From Rhizobium sp. Q54 (GTDB lineage Bacteria > Pseudomonadota > Alphaproteobacteria > Rhizobiales > Xanthobacteraceae), in NCBI GenBank assembly GCA_945861265.1, contig CAMAUC010000004.1, positions 1 through 64,000 on the forward strand: a stretch of 64,000 nt of DNA. Direction: 5' to 3'. The position numbers and the translations under genes are program-made. Below the pieces are notes generated by a model. The model saw only the letters and a list, made by a program, of their open reading frames with translations. It did not search any database and had not been told where the DNA came from. Shown here in pieces: positions 1-11,938 of the stretch. Every line of letters begins with the position of its first letter. Positions within the stretch are counted from its first letter, which is position 1.

Positions 1-77
1 TGGCGGGAGCGACGGGACTCGAACCCGCGACCTCTGCCGTGACAGGGCAGCGCTCTAACCAACTGAGCTACGCCCCC
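1..77 (-). tRNA. tRNA-Asp (anticodon GTC)
   Basis: Reverse complement folds as a cloverleaf: acceptor GGGGGCG/CGCTCCC, anticodon arm CTGCC-CTGTCAC-GGCAG, GGTTCGAGTCC T-loop, encoded CCA. Confidence 0.95.
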
Positions 78-265
78 GCGGGCGTCGGATCGAGATAGAG
101 GGGGCCATACCCCAAGTCAAGGCGAACCCGAGGGATTCGGCCACAATTGCAGAAATGCCTTATTTACCGATAAGAATCGATGGTCAGACCGCACCCGAAT
201 CGTCTATGCGGGCATAACAGTTTGGCGCTTCGCCAAACCTGCGGATCAAGAGGAGGGTCCCCCTG

Positions 266-574
266 ATGGCTACGGCACCTGCAAAAGCCCCGGCACCGGC
301 AACGGTCACGTTGAAGCATCTCGCCGCAGCACTCGCGGAATCGCACGAGATGTCGAAAAAGCAAGCTGAGGCGGTACTCGGCGATTTCGTCGGCAATATC
401 GTCAAGCATCTGAAGAAGGGCGAGCGTATCCGCATCGGCGGCCTCGGTATCCTTCAGGTGCGCAAGCGCGCTGCACGTATCGGCCGCAATCCTGCGACCG
501 GCGAACAGATCCAGATCAAGGCCAGCAAGAAAGTCGCCTTCCGCGCTTCCAAGGAACTCAAGGAAGCGGTCTGA
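266..574 (+). CDS. hupB: HU family DNA-binding protein
   Basis: KKGERIRIGGLGILQVRKRAARIGRNPATGEQIQIKASKKVAFRASKELKEAV is an HU core; Ala/Pro-rich N-terminus. Confidence 0.93.
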   Translation: MATAPAKAPAPATVTLKHLAAALAESHEMSKKQAEAVLGDFVGNIVKHLKKGERIRIGGLGILQVRKRAARIGRNPATGEQIQIKASKKVAFRASKELKEAV

Positions 575-682
575 CCTGACTAGATTTACTGGGCTGGACT
601 CTCCGGCACATTCAACGGCAGGCTTGGAGCATCATGCTTCGGCCTGCCGTTTTAGTTTCATGCACAGCGCGGCGGTCAATCG

Positions 683-1936
683 ATGCCTCAGTCCCCTGTC
701 TTCGACTACACCGTCACCGAACGCTTCCTGCGCTACGTGACCATCGACACGCAGTCGGACCCCGCTTCGCCGACCTGCCCGTCGACTGAGAAGCAGAAAG
801 ACCTCGGCCGCCTGCTGGTGAGCGAATTGCGAGACATCGGTCTCAGCGACGCCGACATCGACGCTAACGGCTATGTCTATGCGACGCTTGCCGCGAACAC
901 CGCCAAAACCGTGCCGGCAATCTGCTTCTGCTCGCACATGGATACGTCGCCGGACTGCTCAGGCGCCGGCGTCAAGCCGCAACTCTGGCGCAATTACCAG
1001 GGTGGCGACATCGCACTACCCGGCGATCCCACCCAGATCATCCGCGCCGCCGCGCATCCGGCCCTTGCCGCGCAGATCGGCAACGACATCGTCACCTCCG
1101 ACGGCACGACGTTGCTGGGCGCCGACAATAAAGCGGGCCTCGCCGAGATCGTCGACGCCATGCGCTTCCTCGTTCAGCACCCGGAGATCAGGCACGGCGC
1201 CATCAAGGTGCTGTTCACGCCGGACGAGGAAATCGGTCGCGGTGTCGACAAGGCCGACCTCAAGCGGCTCGCCGCCGACTTCGCCTATACGATCGATGGC
1301 GAGAGCGCCGGCCATATCGAGGACGAGACCTTCTCGGCCGACAGCGCCACCGTCACCATCGACGGCGTGTCCGCCCATCCCGGCTTTGCCAAAGGCGCGA
1401 TGGAAAACGCCATCAAGATCGCCGCCCGCATTATCGACGCACTGCCGAAGGATAGTTGCTCGCCGGAGACAACAGCCGGCCGCGATGGCTTCCTGCATCC
1501 GCACGGCCTGAGCGCGCAGCTCGGCCAGGCGACGCTGCACTTTATCGTCCGCGATTTCAGCGAAGCCGGCTTGCGCAACAAGGCGGCGCTGCTGGAGCGG
1601 ACGGTTCAGGCCGTCATGCGCGATTACCCGCGCTCTACCTACAAGCTCGAGATCAAGCCGCAATACCGCAACATGAAAGAGGTGCTCGACCGCCACCCGC
1701 AAGTGGTCGACAACGCCATGGAGGCGGTGCGCCGCGCCGGCCTGACGCCGGTCAAAAGCAGCATTCGCGGCGGCACCGACGGCTCGCGCCTGTCGTTCAT
1801 GGGCCTGCCCTGCCCGAACATCTTCGCCGGCGAGCATGCGTTCCACTCGCGGCTGGAATGGGTCAGCGTCCAGGACATGCAGGCCGCGGTCCGCACCATC
1901 GTGCATCTGGCGGCGCTATGGGAAGAACGGGCGTAG
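683..1936 (+). CDS. pepT: Peptidase T (M20 tripeptidase)
   Basis: FLRYVTIDTQSD, SHMDTSPD, GADNKAG, FTPDEEIGRG, RGGTDGSRLSFMGLPCPN motifs. Confidence 0.95.
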   Translation: MPQSPVFDYTVTERFLRYVTIDTQSDPASPTCPSTEKQKDLGRLLVSELRDIGLSDADIDANGYVYATLAANTAKTVPAICFCSHMDTSPDCSGAGVKPQLWRNYQGGDIALPGDPTQIIRAAAHPALAAQIGNDIVTSDGTTLLGADNKAGLAEIVDAMRFLVQHPEIRHGAIKVLFTPDEEIGRGVDKADLKRLAADFAYTIDGESAGHIEDETFSADSATVTIDGVSAHPGFAKGAMENAIKIAARIIDALPKDSCSPETTAGRDGFLHPHGLSAQLGQATLHFIVRDFSEAGLRNKAALLERTVQAVMRDYPRSTYKLEIKPQYRNMKEVLDRHPQVVDNAMEAVRRAGLTPVKSSIRGGTDGSRLSFMGLPCPNIFAGEHAFHSRLEWVSVQDMQAAVRTIVHLAALWEERA

Positions 1937-2037
1937 GACGAAGCGCATACGGCCCACAGCCGGATATTTCATAGCCGCATAAAGTCTTGACCGTCACGCG
2001 CCCGGATGCTGTTGTTGGTGCGGTGGGGAACGGCATC

Positions 2038-2382
2038 GTGCATAAAAAATCGGCCTATTTCAAAGTCGCGGGTGCCATTCTGGCCGCGGCGTGGCTGGCC
2101 GGTTGCGCTGGGCAGACCTCCGGCATCGTCGCCAGCGATGAAGCCTTCTGCGTCCAATCCGCGACCGCCGACGGCGGGCCTTCCTACGACAAATGCCGCA
2201 GCAAACTGCAAAGCCAGCGCACAAAGGTCAGCGCCAGCAACGCGACCCGCATCGAAGGCACCGCGCTGCTCAACACGCCGGCGCAGCCGACCAATTTTGC
2301 CGGTCCCTGCAAGGCGGCGGATGGCAAGCCCTGCGCACCCGGCGAAGTGACCGGCACGATCAAAGACGCGACCAAGCCTTAG
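2038..2382 (+). CDS. Putative small lipoprotein
   Basis: Signal peptide with lipobox LAGC; GTG start at 2038 gives MHKKSAYFKVAG...AWLAGCAG. Confidence 0.6.
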   Translation: MHKKSAYFKVAGAILAAAWLAGCAGQTSGIVASDEAFCVQSATADGGPSYDKCRSKLQSQRTKVSASNATRIEGTALLNTPAQPTNFAGPCKAADGKPCAPGEVTGTIKDATKP

Positions 2383-2901
2383 ACAGGCCAGCCCTAAGCT
2401 TGCCCCAGCCTTGATCGCCATTGTCCTGGCGAACCCCGTTGTCCTGGCAAACCTTTGTCACAGAAACACCGGGAATGGTGGGCGATGACGATGTAGGATA
2501 ATCGTTCGTTATTATGCACTTAAAAACAAGGTGAGGGCTAAAGTGCGTCTTTGAATGCTAAAAGGAAATTTCGGAGTAGCCCTTACCTTTTGGCTGTTTA
2601 GGCCGCGGTGCCATTAATCAAGATTCCCAAACTACAGTTGAGCGATGTCTGCTTTCCGCCGTTAGTGAACAAGGTGGCGCGCATCGCGAATGACGCTAAG
2701 TGCCAATAACAGAAATATTTTGTCGCGGCTGGTACGCCCGTTTCACGCCGAGAGTGGGCGCTGATAGGTAGTGCGATCAAGTCGGTTCCCACGCCGAGAC
2801 AAGCTCGAGTTCGCGGCGGATTTCACGGAGGATGAGGCAATCCGTGGTGCGATGATGGATACAGCGGCGATGGCGAGCAACCAGCAGTGATGCACAAACG
2901 A

Positions 2902-2928
2902 AAAGCCCCGGAACAGGTCCGGGGCTTT
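2902..2928. terminator. Rho-independent terminator-like hairpin
   Basis: AAAGCCCCGgaacaggtCCGGGGCTTT, just 3' of the beta-barrel gene. Confidence 0.7.
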
Positions 2929-2976
2929 CTTTGATCTCACGCTCGTACAAGTCTAGCCGCTTGGCGGCCGCGCCCG

Positions 2977-3741
2977 TCAGAACTTGTAAGCGAGGCCGAC
3001 CGATACCGTGTTGGTCCGTAACTTTGCATCTATTACCGCGGCGGCGAGACCAGTGAAGTACGTGCTGCGCCAAGTTCCAAAGTCCGCATAACGGTATTCG
3101 GCGCGGGCTAGCCAGTTGCCCCACACCATGGCCTCAATGCCGCCGCCTACGGTCCAGCCGGTTCTTGTCGTGGTGTTCTGTTGAGACATAGCAGTACCGC
3201 ACGTGGCCGCAGAGCAGTTCGTCGTGCCCTGCAAGTTCTGCCAAGCGACGCCGCCGGTGCCATAGAGCAGCCAGGTCGGAGTCATCAGAAAACCAGCGCG
3301 GCCACGCACGCTGCCGTCCCAGCGATCTCTGGTCTCTCTGCTATCAGCAGCGCTAAACGCGGCTCCGAGAAGGCCAGCAGTACTTTTGTGGCCATTACCC
3401 CAGGCGATATCGCCTTCGACGCCAACCACCCATAACGGTGCAATCTGTCAATTATAACCAAGATAGCCGCCCGCTCTAACCGTCGAGGTTCTATCCGTGC
3501 CTGACGCGGTTGCGGCGAGCGGGGCGGCGCCACCAATGCTGATAGCCGTCGAGTCGTTAGTCGCCCAGCGGCCGCCAAGCGAAATACCCAAATAGGCGCC
3601 AGTCCAATTATAGGCGGCTACATAGGGTACCGCTTTGGTCGGCATGTCGGCGGCTGAAGAGCTCTGGGCAATGCTCAAGCTCAGCACTGTGGCAGCAAGA
3701 CACGCGAGTACGACGCGACGCATGGTCAGTCCCCCTGTCAA
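2977..3741 (-). pseudogene. Outer-membrane beta-barrel (porin/Omp25-like) protein interrupted by in-frame TGA
   Basis: Signal peptide plus YNWTGAYLGISLGGRW then AGGYLGYN*QIAPLWVVGVEGDIAWG in the same frame, ending NTVSVGLAYKF. Confidence 0.8.
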
Positions 3742-3984
3742 TTAATTACTCAGCTTCTAGGCCTTTCTCAGCACCTCAGGAAGGCTATCCGCACGATCCT
3801 CCTGTTCTTTCGTACGCCAACTGAGCAATATTCCGAAGTGTTGCCGCAATATCACTATAATAGGTATCTTCATCCGGGTAAGAATAAGGGAACTTTCCTC
3901 GCGCTGGACCGCGACCGCAGTAAGCTCACGTCCGCGGCGCGTCCCGCCACGATACAGGAGGAATAGATGCGTCGCCCCTGGCGC

Positions 3985-4071
3985 GGGATTGTCCTCGCCC
4001 AAATAGTCATCTAACCGCTCGGGAAACAACGTGCTCTGGCTACGGTCATCGCCAACGACAAAGCGCGTCAT
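3985..4071 (-). mobile_element. N-terminal remnant of an IS1182-type transposase
   Basis: MTRFVVGDDRSQSTLFPERLDDYLGEDNP resembles the N-terminus of this transposase family; homology stops after about 29 codons. Confidence 0.65.
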
Positions 4072-4394
4072 CGAATCCTCCCGCCAAATCACGGAAGAAC
4101 GATATCATCAGGGGGTGTTTTCACACAGCCTGGGTCATTCGCGACCGAGCAGCTCAGCCTCCGCGCCTACCCTTGTCCGTTGATGCTCCAAGCAGCGACA
4201 AACTCGGACGCGGCCTGCTTATTCGCGAAGTGTCATTAACGCCATTCATTGCGATGCAGAAACAGCCCGTCAACATAGCTGCTTGTTTATAATATATTTA
4301 GTTGAAAAATATGTCGCACACACGCTTAATAAAGCTGTGCACAGGCCGTCATTCTCCGAAATAGAGGCGATCTGAATCCTCCACAAACTGCACA

Positions 4395-4424
4395 AACCCG
4401 CGTCCTAACCGGCGCGGTTTTTTT
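4395..4424 (+). terminator. Orphan terminator-like hairpin followed by T-run
   Basis: aacccgcgtcctaaccggcgcggttttttt; no + strand CDS upstream. Confidence 0.45.
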
Positions 4425-4550
4425 ATGCATCTCGCCATGCAAGTTCGCGGCCTGCGGCGAACGCAGCAGGTCTTTCTCCTTCACGTTGGGGGCTGGTAAG
4501 GGATTTAGCGCCAAAACCAAAGTAAATTCATAAACATAGTTTTATGGCGG

Positions 4551-4623
4551 TGGGCGATGACGGACTCGAACCGCCGACATCCTCCGTGTAAAGGAGGCGC
4601 TCTACCAACTGAGCTAATCGCCC
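4551..4623 (-). tRNA. tRNA-Val (anticodon TAC)
   Basis: Cloverleaf on reverse strand: GGGCGAT/ATCGCCC acceptor, CCTCC-TTTACAC-GGAGG anticodon arm; CCA not encoded. Confidence 0.93.
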
Positions 4624-4712
4624 TACCTCCAAGGCAATAACGCCTGGCGGCGCCGCGGGCAAGCATTCGCTCCGTCACGCTGCATGCAGCACAGGACGCG
4701 GTACCGGACACA

Positions 4713-4744
4713 AAAAAACGGCGCCCTTTCGGAGCGCCGTTTTG
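4713..4744 (-). terminator. Terminator downstream of lon
   Basis: aaaaaacGGCGCcctttcggaGCGCCgtttt. Confidence 0.75.
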
Positions 4745-4766
4745 CATTCTGTCGGAGACGGGTCGC

Positions 4767-7208
4767 CTAATGCGCGGTGATGCCGTCGTCGTCGATGACC
4801 GCGTCGCCGGCCTTCGCCGTCGCCGCCGCCAGCTTGGCGGAGGCCGCCGCCTCGTCCCATTCGATCGGCTCCGGCTTGCGCACCAGCGCCCGGGCGATGA
4901 CTTCGTCCATGCGGCTCACCGGCACGATCTCCAGATGCTTCTTGATGGTCTCGGAGATTTCCACCAGATCCTTGGCATTCTCCTCCGGGATCAGCACCGT
5001 CTTCATGCCGCCGCGCGCGGCCGCCAGCAGCTTTTCCTTCAAGCCGCCGATCGGCAACACCCGGCCACGCAGCGTGATCTCGCCGGTCATCGCGACGTCG
5101 CGGCGCACCGGAATGCCGGTCATCACCGAAACGATCGCCGTGACCATGGCGACACCCGCCGACGGTCCATCCTTGGGCGTTGCGCCTTCCGGCACGTGGA
5201 CGTGGATGTCGCGCTTGTCGAACAAAGGCGGCTCGATGCCGAAAGCGATCGAACGCGAGCGGACATAAGATGCCGCCGCCGAAATCGACTCCTTCATCAC
5301 GTCACGCAGATTGCCGGTGACGGTCATCTTGCCCTTGCCCGGCATCGACGTGCCTTCGATGGTCAGCAACTCGCCGCCCACATCGGTCCACGCCAGTCCG
5401 GTGACCATGCCGACCAGATCCTCGGCTTCGATTTCGCCGTAGCGATACTTCGCCACGCCGAGATAATCGCCCAGGTTCGCCGCGGTGACGGCGATGGTCT
5501 TCTTCTTCGAGGTCATCAACTCCTTCACCGCCTTGCGGATCAAGGTCGACAATTCGCGTTCGAGACTGCGCACGCCGGCTTCCCGCGTATAACGGCGGAT
5601 CATCAGCAGCAACGCTTCGTCGTCGATCGCCCATTCCTTCATCTCGAGGCCGTGCTTGGCGACCGCGTGCGGGATCAGATGCTTGCGCGCGATTTCGACC
5701 TTCTCGTCCTCGGTGTAGCCGGCGATGCGGATGATCTCCATACGATCCATCAACGGCCCAGGGATGTTGAGCGTGTTGGCGGTCGTGATGAACATCACGT
5801 TCGACAGATCGTAATCGACCTCGAGATAGTGATCGGCAAACGTCGAATTCTGCTCGGGGTCCAGAACCTCAAGCAAAGCCGATGACGGATCGCCGCGGAA
5901 ATCGGCGCCCATCTTGTCGATCTCGTCCAAAAGGAACAGCGGGTTCGAGGTCTTCGCCTTGCGCATCGACTGGATGACCTTGCCGGGCATCGAGCCGATA
6001 TAGGTGCGGCGGTGACCGCGGATTTCCGCTTCATCCCGCACGCCGCCAAGCGACACGCGCACGAACTCGCGGCCGGTCGCTTTCGCGATCGACTTGCCGA
6101 GCGAAGTCTTGCCGACGCCCGGAGGCCCGACCAGACACAGGATCGGACCGGTCAGCTTGTTGGCGCGCTGCTGCACGGCGAGATACTCGACGATGCGTTC
6201 CTTGACCTTCTCAAGGCCATAGTGATCGGCATCGAGGATGGTCTCGGCGGCGGCGAGATCCTTCTTGACCTTGCTCTTCTTGCCCCACGGGATCGACAGC
6301 AGCCAGTCGAGATAGTTGCGCACGACGGTGGCTTCGGCCGACATCGGCGACATCTGCCGCAGCTTGCGCAGCTCGTGCGTGGCCTTCTCACGGGCTTCCT
6401 TCGACAGCTTGGTCTTCTTGATCTTGTCTTCGAGTTCGGCGAGTTCGTCCTTGCCTTCCTCGTCGCCAAGCTCCTTCTGGATCGCCTTCATCTGTTCGTT
6501 GAGGTAGTACTCGCGCTGGGTCTTCTCCATCTGCCGCTTGACGCGGGTACGGATGCGCTTTTCCACCTGCAGCACCGAGATCTCGCTCTCCATCAGGCCG
6601 AGCACCTTCTCCAGGCGCGCGGTGACGGACGGCGTCTCCAGGATTTCCTGCTTGTCCGGAATCTTGACGGCAAGATGAGAAGCCACGGTATCGGCGAGCT
6701 TGGCGTAATCCTCGATCTGCTGGATCACGCCGACGACTTCCGGCGACACCTTCTTGTTCAGCTTCACATAGTTCTCGAACTCGGTAACCACCGAGCGCGC
6801 CATCGCCTCAGCCTCGACCTTCTCGCCCATGTCGTCGGCGAGCGCGGTCGCTTCGGGTTCATAATATTCATCGCGGTCGTTGTACTTGATGACCTTGGCG
6901 CGCGTCGCGCCCTCGACCAGCACCTTGACGGTGCCGTCGGGCAGCTTGAGCAATTGCAGGACGCTGGCCAGCGTGCCGACCTCGAAGATCGAGTCCACGG
7001 CCGGATCGTCGTCGGACGCATTCTTCTGCGTCGCCAGCAAAATGAAGGTGTCGGAGCGCATGACTTCTTCCAGCGCCTTGATCGACTTTTCGCGGCCGAC
7101 AAAGAGCGGAACGATCATGTGCGGAAAGACAACGATGTCGCGCAACGGCAGCACCGGATAAGTGCGGCTTTCGCCCGGCTGCAGCGTGGGGCGTGGCTTG
7201 TTGGTCAT
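4767..7208 (-). CDS. lon: ATP-dependent protease La (Lon)
   Basis: [51 protein letters not shown] catalytic motif. Confidence 0.98.
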   Translation of the reverse strand: MTNKPRPTLQPGESRTYPVLPLRDIVVFPHMIVPLFVGREKSIKALEEVMRSDTFILLATQKNASDDDPAVDSIFEVGTLASVLQLLKLPDGTVKVLVEGATRAKVIKYNDRDEYYEPEATALADDMGEKVEAEAMARSVVTEFENYVKLNKKVSPEVVGVIQQIEDYAKLADTVASHLAVKIPDKQEILETPSVTARLEKVLGLMESEISVLQVEKRIRTRVKRQMEKTQREYYLNEQMKAIQKELGDEEGKDELAELEDKIKKTKLSKEAREKATHELRKLRQMSPMSAEATVVRNYLDWLLSIPWGKKSKVKKDLAAAETILDADHYGLEKVKERIVEYLAVQQRANKLTGPILCLVGPPGVGKTSLGKSIAKATGREFVRVSLGGVRDEAEIRGHRRTYIGSMPGKVIQSMRKAKTSNPLFLLDEIDKMGADFRGDPSSALLEVLDPEQNSTFADHYLEVDYDLSNVMFITTANTLNIPGPLMDRMEIIRIAGYTEDEKVEIARKHLIPHAVAKHGLEMKEWAIDDEALLLMIRRYTREAGVRSLERELSTLIRKAVKELMTSKKKTIAVTAANLGDYLGVAKYRYGEIEAEDLVGMVTGLAWTDVGGELLTIEGTSMPGKGKMTVTGNLRDVMKESISAAASYVRSRSIAFGIEPPLFDKRDIHVHVPEGATPKDGPSAGVAMVTAIVSVMTGIPVRRDVAMTGEITLRGRVLPIGGLKEKLLAAARGGMKTVLIPEENAKDLVEISETIKKHLEIVPVSRMDEVIARALVRKPEPIEWDEAAASAKLAAATAKAGDAVIDDDGITAH

Positions 7209-7638
7209 GGCCTCATATCCTTTTTTGTTGCGCCCCTGTCCGTTGACCCGCTCAAGGCGGCATCGCCAGACAGTGCCAGTTTTTGTGGGAGAGTCCGCCG
7301 GTAACGATCGCCGTTCTTAGCGCCTTCAGGGACGGCCCAAAAGGTCTCAACCCAGTCGAAAACGAAACGATGATTTGTACGCCAGTCCGTCCTGGACACT
7401 ATACGTAGGATGACGCTTTACGCTCCGCAAGTATGGCCGAAAGATCAAGTTAAGACGGCACTTACCGGGGCTTACGACACCACACTCAGGTCGATTCGGC
7501 CAATGGCTGGCCCTACCGGGGTAGGTTATCCCGCGCCCGACGGCGCACCCGGATACCGGGTCGGTGAAACATTAGCGGTCAGGACCGAGAGCGGCCTTAA
7601 GGCCGCTCCCCGGCCTTAAAAGAGCTGTCGACCGTGCC

Positions 7639-8916
7639 TCAAGCGCTGGCGGAACCCTGTTCGGCGGTGCGATCCGAACGGTCGGCGTAGATGTAGAGCG
7701 GGCGCGCGGTGCCCTCGACGACTTCCCGCGAGATCACGACTTCCTCGACGCCTTCCAGGCTCGGCAGATCGAACATGGTGTCGAGCAGGATGCCCTCCAT
7801 GATCGAACGCAGGCCGCGCGCGCCGGTCTTGCGTTCGATCGCCTTGCGGGCAATCGCGCCGAGCGCTTCCTCGGCCAAGGTCAGATCGATCGATTCCATT
7901 TCGAACAGGCGCTGGTACTGCTTGACCAGGGCGTTCTTCGGCTCGACCAGAATCTTCTTCAGCGAAACCTCGTCGAGATCCTCGAGCGTCGCCACTACTG
8001 GCAGACGGCCGACGAATTCCGGGATCAGGCCGTATTTGAGCAGATCCTCGGGCTCGACTTCGCGGAAAATTTCACCCTGCTTGCGGTCTTCCGGCGCATG
8101 CACTTGCGCGCCGAAGCCGATCGAGGTGGCGCGGCCGCGCGACGAGATGATCTTGTCGAGGCCGGAAAAGGCGCCGCCGCACACGAACAGAATATTGGTG
8201 GTGTCGACCTGCAGGAACTCCTGCTGCGGATGCTTGCGCCCGCCCTGCGGCGGCACGGAGGCGACGGTGCCTTCCATGATCTTCAGCAGCGCTTGCTGCA
8301 CGCCCTCGCCCGAGACGTCGCGGGTGATCGAGGGATTGTCGGATTTGCGCGAAATCTTGTCGATTTCGTCGATATAGACGATGCCGCGCTGGGCGCGTTC
8401 GACGTTGTAGTCGGCCGCCTGCAACAGCTTGAGAATGATGTTCTCGACGTCCTCGCCGACGTACCCGGCTTCGGTCAAGGTCGTGGCGTCGGCCATCGTG
8501 AACGGCACGTCGAGGATGCGCGCGAGGGTCTGCGCCAGCAGCGTCTTGCCGGAGCCGGTCGGGCCGATCAAAAGGATGTTCGACTTCGCCAGCTCGACGT
8601 CATTGTGCTTGGCCTGGTGATTGAGGCGCTTGTAGTGATTGTGGACGGCGACCGAGAGCACGCGCTTGGCATGCATCTGACCGATCACGTAATCGTCGAG
8701 GACCTTGCAGATTTCCTTGGGCGTCGGAATACCGTCGCGCGACTTCACCAGCGAGGATTTATTTTCCTCCCGCATGATGTCCATGCACAGCTCGACGCAT
8801 TCATCGCAAATGAACACGGTCGGACCGGCGATAAGTTTGCGTACTTCATGCTGGCTCTTGCCGCAGAACGAGCAGTACAGGGTGTTCTTGGAATCGCTTC
8901 CGCCGACTTTGCTCAT
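7639..8916 (-). CDS. clpX: ATP-dependent Clp protease ATP-binding subunit ClpX
   Basis: Zinc finger [11 protein letters not shown]...[23 protein letters not shown]. Confidence 0.98.
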   Translation of the reverse strand: MSKVGGSDSKNTLYCSFCGKSQHEVRKLIAGPTVFICDECVELCMDIMREENKSSLVKSRDGIPTPKEICKVLDDYVIGQMHAKRVLSVAVHNHYKRLNHQAKHNDVELAKSNILLIGPTGSGKTLLAQTLARILDVPFTMADATTLTEAGYVGEDVENIILKLLQAADYNVERAQRGIVYIDEIDKISRKSDNPSITRDVSGEGVQQALLKIMEGTVASVPPQGGRKHPQQEFLQVDTTNILFVCGGAFSGLDKIISSRGRATSIGFGAQVHAPEDRKQGEIFREVEPEDLLKYGLIPEFVGRLPVVATLEDLDEVSLKKILVEPKNALVKQYQRLFEMESIDLTLAEEALGAIARKAIERKTGARGLRSIMEGILLDTMFDLPSLEGVEEVVISREVVEGTARPLYIYADRSDRTAEQGSASA

Positions 8917-9252
8917 TCCATTCTCCGTATCACTCGACCGAGCATGACCCGTTCGAACTCTCCGCGGTCGGCGAACTTAAAGCGCAATCGCCACGTCCAA
9001 CGAAGCAAGTTTCGCGCCGGATTTCCGACACGGCGGCCAACCGATCCGGGAGGCCTGCGATCCCCGGTACACTCCCGCACTCTAAGCGAAGCATGCTAAC
9101 GGCATGACAATCAAGAATGTATTAACGATAGTGCGGCGCCAGATTGTTCAAAAAACGCACGCTTTATGAACCCTGACCGTTGCCGGCTCCCGCCTGGCAA
9201 AATACCATAGCGGGAACCCGGCCGCCGGCCTTCCGGCGGACCCGGCCGGCCA

Positions 9253-9885
9253 TCACGCCGGCTTGGGAAGCATTTCCTGCGGGCGCTTGTCGATGACCTT
9301 GTCGACAATGCCGAAATCCTTGGCCATGTCGGCGGTCAGGAAGTAGTCGCGCTCCAGCGCGTCCTCGATCTTCTTCAGCGACTGCCCGGTGTGGTGAACG
9401 TAGATCTCGTTCAGCCGCTTCTTGAGATTGAGGATTTCCTGCGCGTGCAGCATGATGTCGGTGGCCTGGCCCTGGAAGCCGCCGGAGGGCTGGTGCACCA
9501 TGATGCGGGCGTTGGGCAGCGCAAAGCGCATGCCCTTGGCGCCGGCGGCGAGCAGCAGCGAGCCCATCGAGGCGGCCTGGCCGACGCACAGGGTCGAAAC
9601 CTGAGGCCGCACGAACTGCATCGTGTCATAAATCGCCATGCCCGACGTCACCACGCCACCCGGCGAGTTGATGTACATCGAGATTTCTTTTTTCGGATTT
9701 TCAGCTTCGAGGAACAGAAGCTGCGCCACGACCAAGGTCGCCATCCCGTCCTCGATCGGACCGGTGATGAAGATGATCCGTTCCTTCAACAGCCGAGAAA
9801 AGATGTCGTAGGCCCGTTCGCCGCGATTGGTCTGCTCGACCACCATCGGCACGAGGTTCATGTAGGTATCGACCGGATCTCTCAT
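9253..9885 (-). CDS. clpP: ATP-dependent Clp protease proteolytic subunit ClpP
   Basis: [48 protein letters not shown]. Confidence 0.98.
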   Translation of the reverse strand: MRDPVDTYMNLVPMVVEQTNRGERAYDIFSRLLKERIIFITGPIEDGMATLVVAQLLFLEAENPKKEISMYINSPGGVVTSGMAIYDTMQFVRPQVSTLCVGQAASMGSLLLAAGAKGMRFALPNARIMVHQPSGGFQGQATDIMLHAQEILNLKKRLNEIYVHHTGQSLKKIEDALERDYFLTADMAKDFGIVDKVIDKRPQEMLPKPA

Positions 9886-10085
9886 TTCGGCTCCAAAGGC
9901 AAAGCGCTCGGCTTAAAAAGGCGAAGCGGTGCGAATCATTCCGGCCAGATTAGCCGCAACCCGCATGGCGATGATCTATTTTCGCCACGGCCTTAACGCA
10001 AGCCCCAAAGCGGACGCCAGACAGACGAATGACGGAGACCGTTAAGGCTCCGTCACAAGTCGCTGTACAAAGATGGGTGGTTGGG

Positions 10086-11441
10086 TCAGGCGACTGATTC
10101 GTCGTCCGGCTTGAGCAGTTCCTCGCGCGACACCTTCTTGTCGGTGACGTCGGCCAGCTCGACGATGAAGTCGACCACCTTTTCCTCGAAGATCGGCGCC
10201 CGCACGCCGGCAACGGCCTGCGGATTCTTGCGGAAGTAGTCCCACACCTGCTGCTCCTGGCCGGCGAACTGACGCGCCCGCTCGGCGATGGCGCGGCTGA
10301 GTTCTTCGTCGGTCACGGTGATATTGTTCTTCTCGCCGATCTCGGCGAGCACCAGGCCGAGGCGCACGCGGCGGGCGGCGATGGCGCGGTATTCGTCGCG
10401 CGCCTTTTCCTCGGTGGTATTCTCGTCCGCGAAAGTCTTCTTCTCGCTGGCCAGTTCTTCGTTGACCGAACTCCAGACGCGGCTGAATTCGTCTTCCACC
10501 ATGGTCGGCGGCGGATCGAATTTGTGCGCCTTGTCGAGTTCGTCGAGCAGCGCCCGCTTGAGCTTTTGGCGCGATGCCGCCTGCTGGTCGCGGCCGATGC
10601 GATCCTTGACCGCCTCGCGCAGCTTGGCGAGCGAGTCGAGGCCGAGCGATTTGGCGAAGTCGTCATCGACAGTGACGCTGCCGGGCGCTTCGATCGATTT
10701 GGCGGTGACGGCGAATTCGGCTTCCTTGCCGGCCAGTTCGGCATTGGCGTAAGCCGCCGGGAACGTCGCCTTGACGGTGCGGTTCTCGCCGCCGCCGATG
10801 CCGATGAGCTGTTCCTCGAAGCCGGGGATGAAGGTGTTCGAGCCGATCTGCACGGCGATGTCGTCGCCGGTGCCGCCTTCGAACGGCGTGCCGCCGATGG
10901 TGCCGACAAAAGCGATGTTGACGCGGTCGCCGCTCGCCGCCTTCTCGCCCTCGGCCTTGGGCGCGTAGGGACGGTTCTGATCGACAATGCGGGCAATGCT
11001 CTCGTCGATCTCGGCGTCGCTGACGTCGCTGGTCAAGCGAGTGAGCTTGATGTCTTTGAAATTGGCGAGCTTGATCTCCGGCACGATCTCCACGGCCATG
11101 GTGTAGCTGAGATCGGTTGCGCCGGCGGCCAGCTTTTCAAACGCGGCTTCGTCGATCGGCGGCGTCACCTTCGGATCGGAAGCCAGCTTGAAACCATGCT
11201 CGGTGACGATCTGGTTGTTGGTGTCGCGAATGGTCGCTTCGATCACTTCCGCCATGGCGGAGCGGCCATAGACGCGCTTGAGATGCGCGACCGGCACCTT
11301 GCCCGGCCGAAAGCCGTTGATCTTCACGCGATCCTTGAGTTCGTCCAGGCGCGAACTGACCTTGGCTTCAAGTTCGGCAGCGGGAACGACCACAGCAAAT
11401 TCGCGCTTGAGGCCTTCGGACAGTGTTTCGGTAACCTGCAT
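10086..11441 (-). CDS. tig: Trigger factor
   Basis: [44 protein letters not shown]; start set at 11441 because the longer ORF runs through tRNA-Leu. Confidence 0.96.
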   Translation of the reverse strand: MQVTETLSEGLKREFAVVVPAAELEAKVSSRLDELKDRVKINGFRPGKVPVAHLKRVYGRSAMAEVIEATIRDTNNQIVTEHGFKLASDPKVTPPIDEAAFEKLAAGATDLSYTMAVEIVPEIKLANFKDIKLTRLTSDVSDAEIDESIARIVDQNRPYAPKAEGEKAASGDRVNIAFVGTIGGTPFEGGTGDDIAVQIGSNTFIPGFEEQLIGIGGGENRTVKATFPAAYANAELAGKEAEFAVTAKSIEAPGSVTVDDDFAKSLGLDSLAKLREAVKDRIGRDQQAASRQKLKRALLDELDKAHKFDPPPTMVEDEFSRVWSSVNEELASEKKTFADENTTEEKARDEYRAIAARRVRLGLVLAEIGEKNNITVTDEELSRAIAERARQFAGQEQQVWDYFRKNPQAVAGVRAPIFEEKVVDFIVELADVTDKKVSREELLKPDDESVA

Positions 11442-11572
11442 GATCTCACTTCGTTGCTTGTCACGCGCGCGGCGCCGGCGGTTGAAGGCGGCGGGGCGCG
11501 CCGGAGGTGTCGGGACGCGGGGCCCTACCCGCGTTGTCTTGAAAACGGTTTCGTCAGACTTGAAGACCTTGC

Positions 11573-11657
<85 letters not shown>

Positions 11658-11938
11658 AAAGGGCCGTCAAAAGACGTATTCCTAGAACTTCTTAGAACGT
11701 TCCTTGCGCCGGGGCATAACGCGCCGGGCCGCATCGGGCAAGGCACAAACAGCGCCTGCGGCGCTTCACCGGGGCCGGCCCGCCCCGGCGGAAGGTCCCG
11801 ACACGCGTCCGAACCGCTGGCATTGGCGCCCAAACAGGCGATGAAGCCGCAAGTAGACACGGATTGCGCTAGCTCAAGAGGCCGCCGCAGAATGGATGTA
11901 GCGTTAATGGGGCCGACATTATTTATAGGTGCAAGGCC

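Noticed and set aside
3430-3470. Selenocysteine or genetic-code reassignment at the OMP TGA
   Set aside because: No SECIS-like hairpin noticed after the TGA, many genes in the window end in TGA, and Trp-to-stop mutation is simpler
4770-7304. Long + strand ORFs (371 aa, 430 aa) opposite lon
   Set aside because: Arg/His/Asp-rich shadow frames of a high-GC gene; lon on the other strand is unambiguous
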